Origin: Actinomycetota bacterium | GTDB lineage: Bacteria; Actinomycetota; Humimicrobiia; Humimicrobiales; Humimicrobiaceae | Direction of reading: 5' to 3' | Length of the DNA stretch: 64,000 bases | NCBI GenBank assembly: GCA_023380915.1 | Contig: JAMCSM010000013.1 | Span: 19,204 to 83,203, forward strand | Shown here: positions 61,906-64,000 of the stretch, piece after piece | How the letters are laid out: each line of letters starts with the position of its first letter | Numbering within the stretch: position 1 is the first letter of the stretch | Notes under the pieces: generated by a model | What the model saw: only the letters and a program-made list of their open reading frames with translations | Database searches by the model: none | What the model was told of the DNA's origin: nothing | Made by a program: the position numbers and the translations under genes

Positions 61906-62208
61906 ATGAAAACAATACCACCTTTTTTACAAAAATATTTTTGGGATGTTGATTTTTCCAAGATAGATAAAAAAACTCATGCACAATTTATTATTGAAAG
62001 AATTTTAGAATTTGGAGATGTTAATTCAGTAAAATGGATGAAAAATAATTTTGATTTAGATGAGATTAAAAAAGTGATTATTAATTCTAAAAATCTTTCT
62101 AAAAAAAGTGCTAATTTCTGGCAAATTATTTTTAATCTTGAAAGGGATAAAATTTTATGCTTAAAGAAGCTGTCTCCAGAAAAACAAGAGATGATCTGGA
62201 AATATTAG
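61906..62208 (+). CDS. DUF6922-like protein, probable antitoxin partner of AbiEii-type toxin
   Basis: 100 residues. MKTIPPFLQKYFWDVDFSKI and KTHAQFIIERILEFGDVNSVKWM match the DUF6922 family, which sits directly upstream of AbiEii nucleotidyltransferases. Its 3' end overlaps the toxin gene by 52 bases, so the pair is tightly coupled. The role as antitoxin is inferred from this context. ATG at 61906; its own ribosome site is not obvious. Confidence 0.72.
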   Translation: MKTIPPFLQKYFWDVDFSKIDKKTHAQFIIERILEFGDVNSVKWMKNNFDLDEIKKVIINSKNLSKKSANFWQIIFNLERDKILCLKKLSPEKQEMIWKY

Positions 62209-62780
62209 AAAAAGCTGAAATCCTTAAGGATTTTTATCTTGCTGGTGGTACTGGTCTAGCTTTTCAGTTAAAACATCGCCTTTCCCTTGATTTAGATTTT
62301 TTTACCAGAAAAGATATTGATACTAAAATCTTTATCCAAAAGTTGAAAGACCTTGGAGAATTATCAGTTGAAAAAGAGGCTGAAAATAGTTTAGTCAGTA
62401 ATTTCAACAAAACCAGAATAACTTTTTTAAAATATGATTATCCTTGCCTTTTTAGTTTTAATGAATTTCAAAGAACTAAAGTAGCAGATTCCAGAGATAT
62501 AGGTTGCATGAAAATAGATGCTATTTCTTCTCGGGGGACAAAGAGAGATTTTATTGACTTATTTTTTATTTGCCAAAAAGTTGTACCTATTGATAAACTA
62601 CTAAAATTGTTCCGAAGAAAATATAAAGGTGTTGATTATAATATTATTCACATTTTTAAAAGCTTAATCTACTTTGAAGATGCCGAAAAAGATCCTATGC
62701 CAAAAATGATTATTCCCATTTCATGGAATGAGGTAAAAAAGTTCTTTAGAGAAGAAATTAGAAATATAAAAGAGGTTTAA
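62157..62780 (+). CDS. AbiEii/AbiGii-family nucleotidyltransferase toxin
   Basis: 207 residues. The core reads LAGGTGLAFQLKHRLSLDLD, with GG plus the D-L-D acid pair, as in the AbiEii nucleotidyltransferase toxins of type IV toxin-antitoxin and phage abortive-infection systems. SRGTKRDFIDLFFI is the family C-terminal-half motif. AAAGGGA precedes the ATG. The toxin presumably adds nucleotides to tRNA or blocks growth until neutralised by the upstream protein. The pair is a hallmark of mobile or defence DNA. Confidence 0.83.
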   Translation: MLKEAVSRKTRDDLEILEKAEILKDFYLAGGTGLAFQLKHRLSLDLDFFTRKDIDTKIFIQKLKDLGELSVEKEAENSLVSNFNKTRITFLKYDYPCLFSFNEFQRTKVADSRDIGCMKIDAISSRGTKRDFIDLFFICQKVVPIDKLLKLFRRKYKGVDYNIIHIFKSLIYFEDAEKDPMPKMIIPISWNEVKKFFREEIRNIKEV

Positions 62781-62923
62781 ATTCATAATTTTTACGATTC
62801 ACATATTTATCATACATCTTAAATTGGTCAAGACTTAAATTAAATATATCGAATATTAGTCATATATTCGTTTTCCTGCTATATAGCAGCAATTTCAGAT
62901 CGGCATATTCTTTTTAATTTCGT

Positions 62924-62966
62924 TTGACAATACTATTGGAAATATATAAAATTGTAAGCGCTTTTA
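62924..62966 (+). promoter_or_regulatory. Promoter and LacI-family operator upstream of the regulator gene
   Basis: TTGACA (62924-62929), a 17-base spacer and TAAAAT (62947-62952) form a good vegetative promoter. TGTAAGCGCTTTTA (62953-62966), close to the LacI-family consensus TGNAANCGNTTNCA, directly follows and covers the likely start of transcription. I infer autoregulation by the product of the gene at 63078. The rest of the gap between 62781 and 63077 has no ORF. Confidence 0.7.
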
Positions 62967-63077
62967 CTATTTTATTGTTTTAAAATAGCTAAAGGTTATT
63001 TCATTTTTTTATTCAGAATTTTATATAATAAAGACAATATATTAATCTTATTAAAATAACAGCTAAATAAAAGCGCG

Positions 63078-64000
63078 ATGAAAAAACTTCCTACAATTGA
63101 AGATGTGGCAAAAAAAGCAAAAGTATCAATAGCCACTGTTTCAAGAGTAATTAACAAAAAAGATAAAGTAAGCAAGAAGACAACTGCCAGAATAGAGTCT
63201 GCAATTGAAGAACTGGATTATCAGCCAAGTTTTATAGCAAGAGGCCTTTCTATCAGAAAAACATTTACTATTGGTGTCATAATGGAAGATATAGTAAACC
63301 CTTTTTTCTCCTATATAGTAAAAGGTATAAGTGATGTTTTACAAAATAATGGTTATTTCATGCTTCTTACAAATTCGGAATTTAACAGCACTAATGAAAA
63401 AAAACTGACACAATTGCTTATAAGACAAAATGTTGATGGAATAATCATTGCACCAATTAATAATGAGTCAGAGTCATTGAAAATTTTAAAAGAGAATGAG
63501 GTACATTTTTTTGCGGTTAACTGCAGAGCTGATGGGAATGATTTTGACTATATTTCAACTGACAATTTGTTAGGAGGATATATCGGTGCAAAATATTTAA
63601 TAGAACAGGGATATGAAAAGATAATGTATATAAGAGGTACGGATGATCAGCCTTCACTTGATAAGCTTGAAGGTTTTAAAAAAGCCATCGTTGAATCAGG
63701 TTTGAAAGTGAAAGATCAGATTATAATTGGAAAGGCAAAAACCTATGATGATGGCAAAAGAATAATCGAAAATTTTATTAAGAAAAATGAAATAAAGTCC
63801 ATTCCTGAAGCTATTTTTACTGCCAATGATCATTCTGCACTTGGAGTAATGCGAGTGCTTAATGATTTTAACTTAAGAATTCCACAGGATATTTCTATTT
63901 TAGGCTATGATGATATTGATGAAAGTGGATTAATGAACATATCTCTGAGCACAATTCGGCAGGAAAAATATAAGATGGGTGAAATTGCAGCTAATGAACT
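63078..64000 (+). CDS. LacI-family transcriptional regulator, 3'-partial
   Basis: 307 codons seen, cut by the window end; the full protein would be about 335-345 residues. N-terminal LacI helix-turn-helix: TIEDVAKKAKVSIATVSRVI, then EELDYQPSFIARGLS (hinge). The sensor domain begins FTIGVIMEDIVNPFFS, with DGIIIAPINNE, STDNLLGGYIGAKYL and AIFTANDHSALGVMRVL as in sugar-sensing members. It probably controls sugar genes beyond the window and its own promoter via the operator at 62953-62966. Confidence 0.93.
   Translation, partial: MKKLPTIEDVAKKAKVSIATVSRVINKKDKVSKKTTARIESAIEELDYQPSFIARGLSIRKTFTIGVIMEDIVNPFFSYIVKGISDVLQNNGYFMLLTNSEFNSTNEKKLTQLLIRQNVDGIIIAPINNESESLKILKENEVHFFAVNCRADGNDFDYISTDNLLGGYIGAKYLIEQGYEKIMYIRGTDDQPSLDKLEGFKKAIVESGLKVKDQIIIGKAKTYDDGKRIIENFIKKNEIKSIPEAIFTANDHSALGVMRVLNDFNLRIPQDISILGYDDIDESGLMNISLSTIRQEKYKMGEIAANE

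Noticed and set aside
1..64000. CRISPR arrays, rRNA genes, complete insertion sequences or prophage
   Set aside because: No regularly spaced repeats, rRNA sequence, transposase or phage structural genes were seen by eye.

Overview
The window is very AT-rich bacterial DNA with densely packed, co-directional genes and frequent TTG, GTG and even CTG starts preceded by good Shine-Dalgarno (SD) sequences. Its gene set is that of an anaerobic, fermentative bacterium: a glycyl radical enzyme and activase, an NADP-linked [NiFe] hydrogenase of the sulfhydrogenase type, and Rex. A Tad pilus locus without a secretin, a LytR-CpsA-Psr protein and PurS/PurQ/small PurL suggest a Gram-positive-like or deep-branching lineage. 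The content resembles uncultivated anaerobic Actinobacteriota (OPB41/Humimicrobiia-like) or similar groups, but no marker here fixes the taxonomy.

Region 1 (1-31,622) is a large sugar or polyol catabolic island. A minus-strand operon encodes 2-oxoacid dehydrogenase E1 alpha and beta, a RuBisCO-like protein (RLP) and the N-terminal half of a split transketolase. It diverges from a plus-strand series: FGGY kinase, DeoR regulator, glycyl-radical activase, and a sugar ABC transporter with one binding protein, one ATPase and two near-duplicate permeases separated by an ORF-less group II intron-like element and a small lipoprotein. An 18-kb run follows: six uroporphyrinogen-decarboxylase (UROD)-family proteins, an M24-fold protein lacking metal ligands, two L-fucose/arabinose-isomerase-family proteins, a class II aldolase, a dehydratase-type glycyl radical enzyme, a PfkB kinase, DhaL and DhaK homologues and a second RLP. 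I infer a kinase-isomerase-aldolase/RLP-dehydratase pathway for an unusual sugar. Several elements recall apiose/isoapionate and tetritol catabolism, but this combination is not one I can name.

Region 2 (31,693-33,450) is a gene graveyard: two broken triosephosphate-isomerase-like genes, an FGGY kinase C-terminal fragment and a frameshifted VOC protein. It ends at a visible recombination junction near 33,141-33,150, where an isomerase fragment is joined to a 5'-truncated DUF192 gene. I take this as the right edge of the island.

Region 3 (33,751-53,848) is housekeeping-like: a Tad/Flp pilus locus, a short SSB, a methyltransferase, Rex, an LCP protein, and a purine run purB-purS-purQ-purL-purF-purM-purN-purH. 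Region 4 (54,019-64,000) holds an amidohydrolase, a minus-strand hydBGDA hydrogenase operon, Lon with a palindrome at its probable promoter, an AbiEii-type toxin-antitoxin pair, and a LacI-family regulator cut by the window end, with a promoter and operator upstream.
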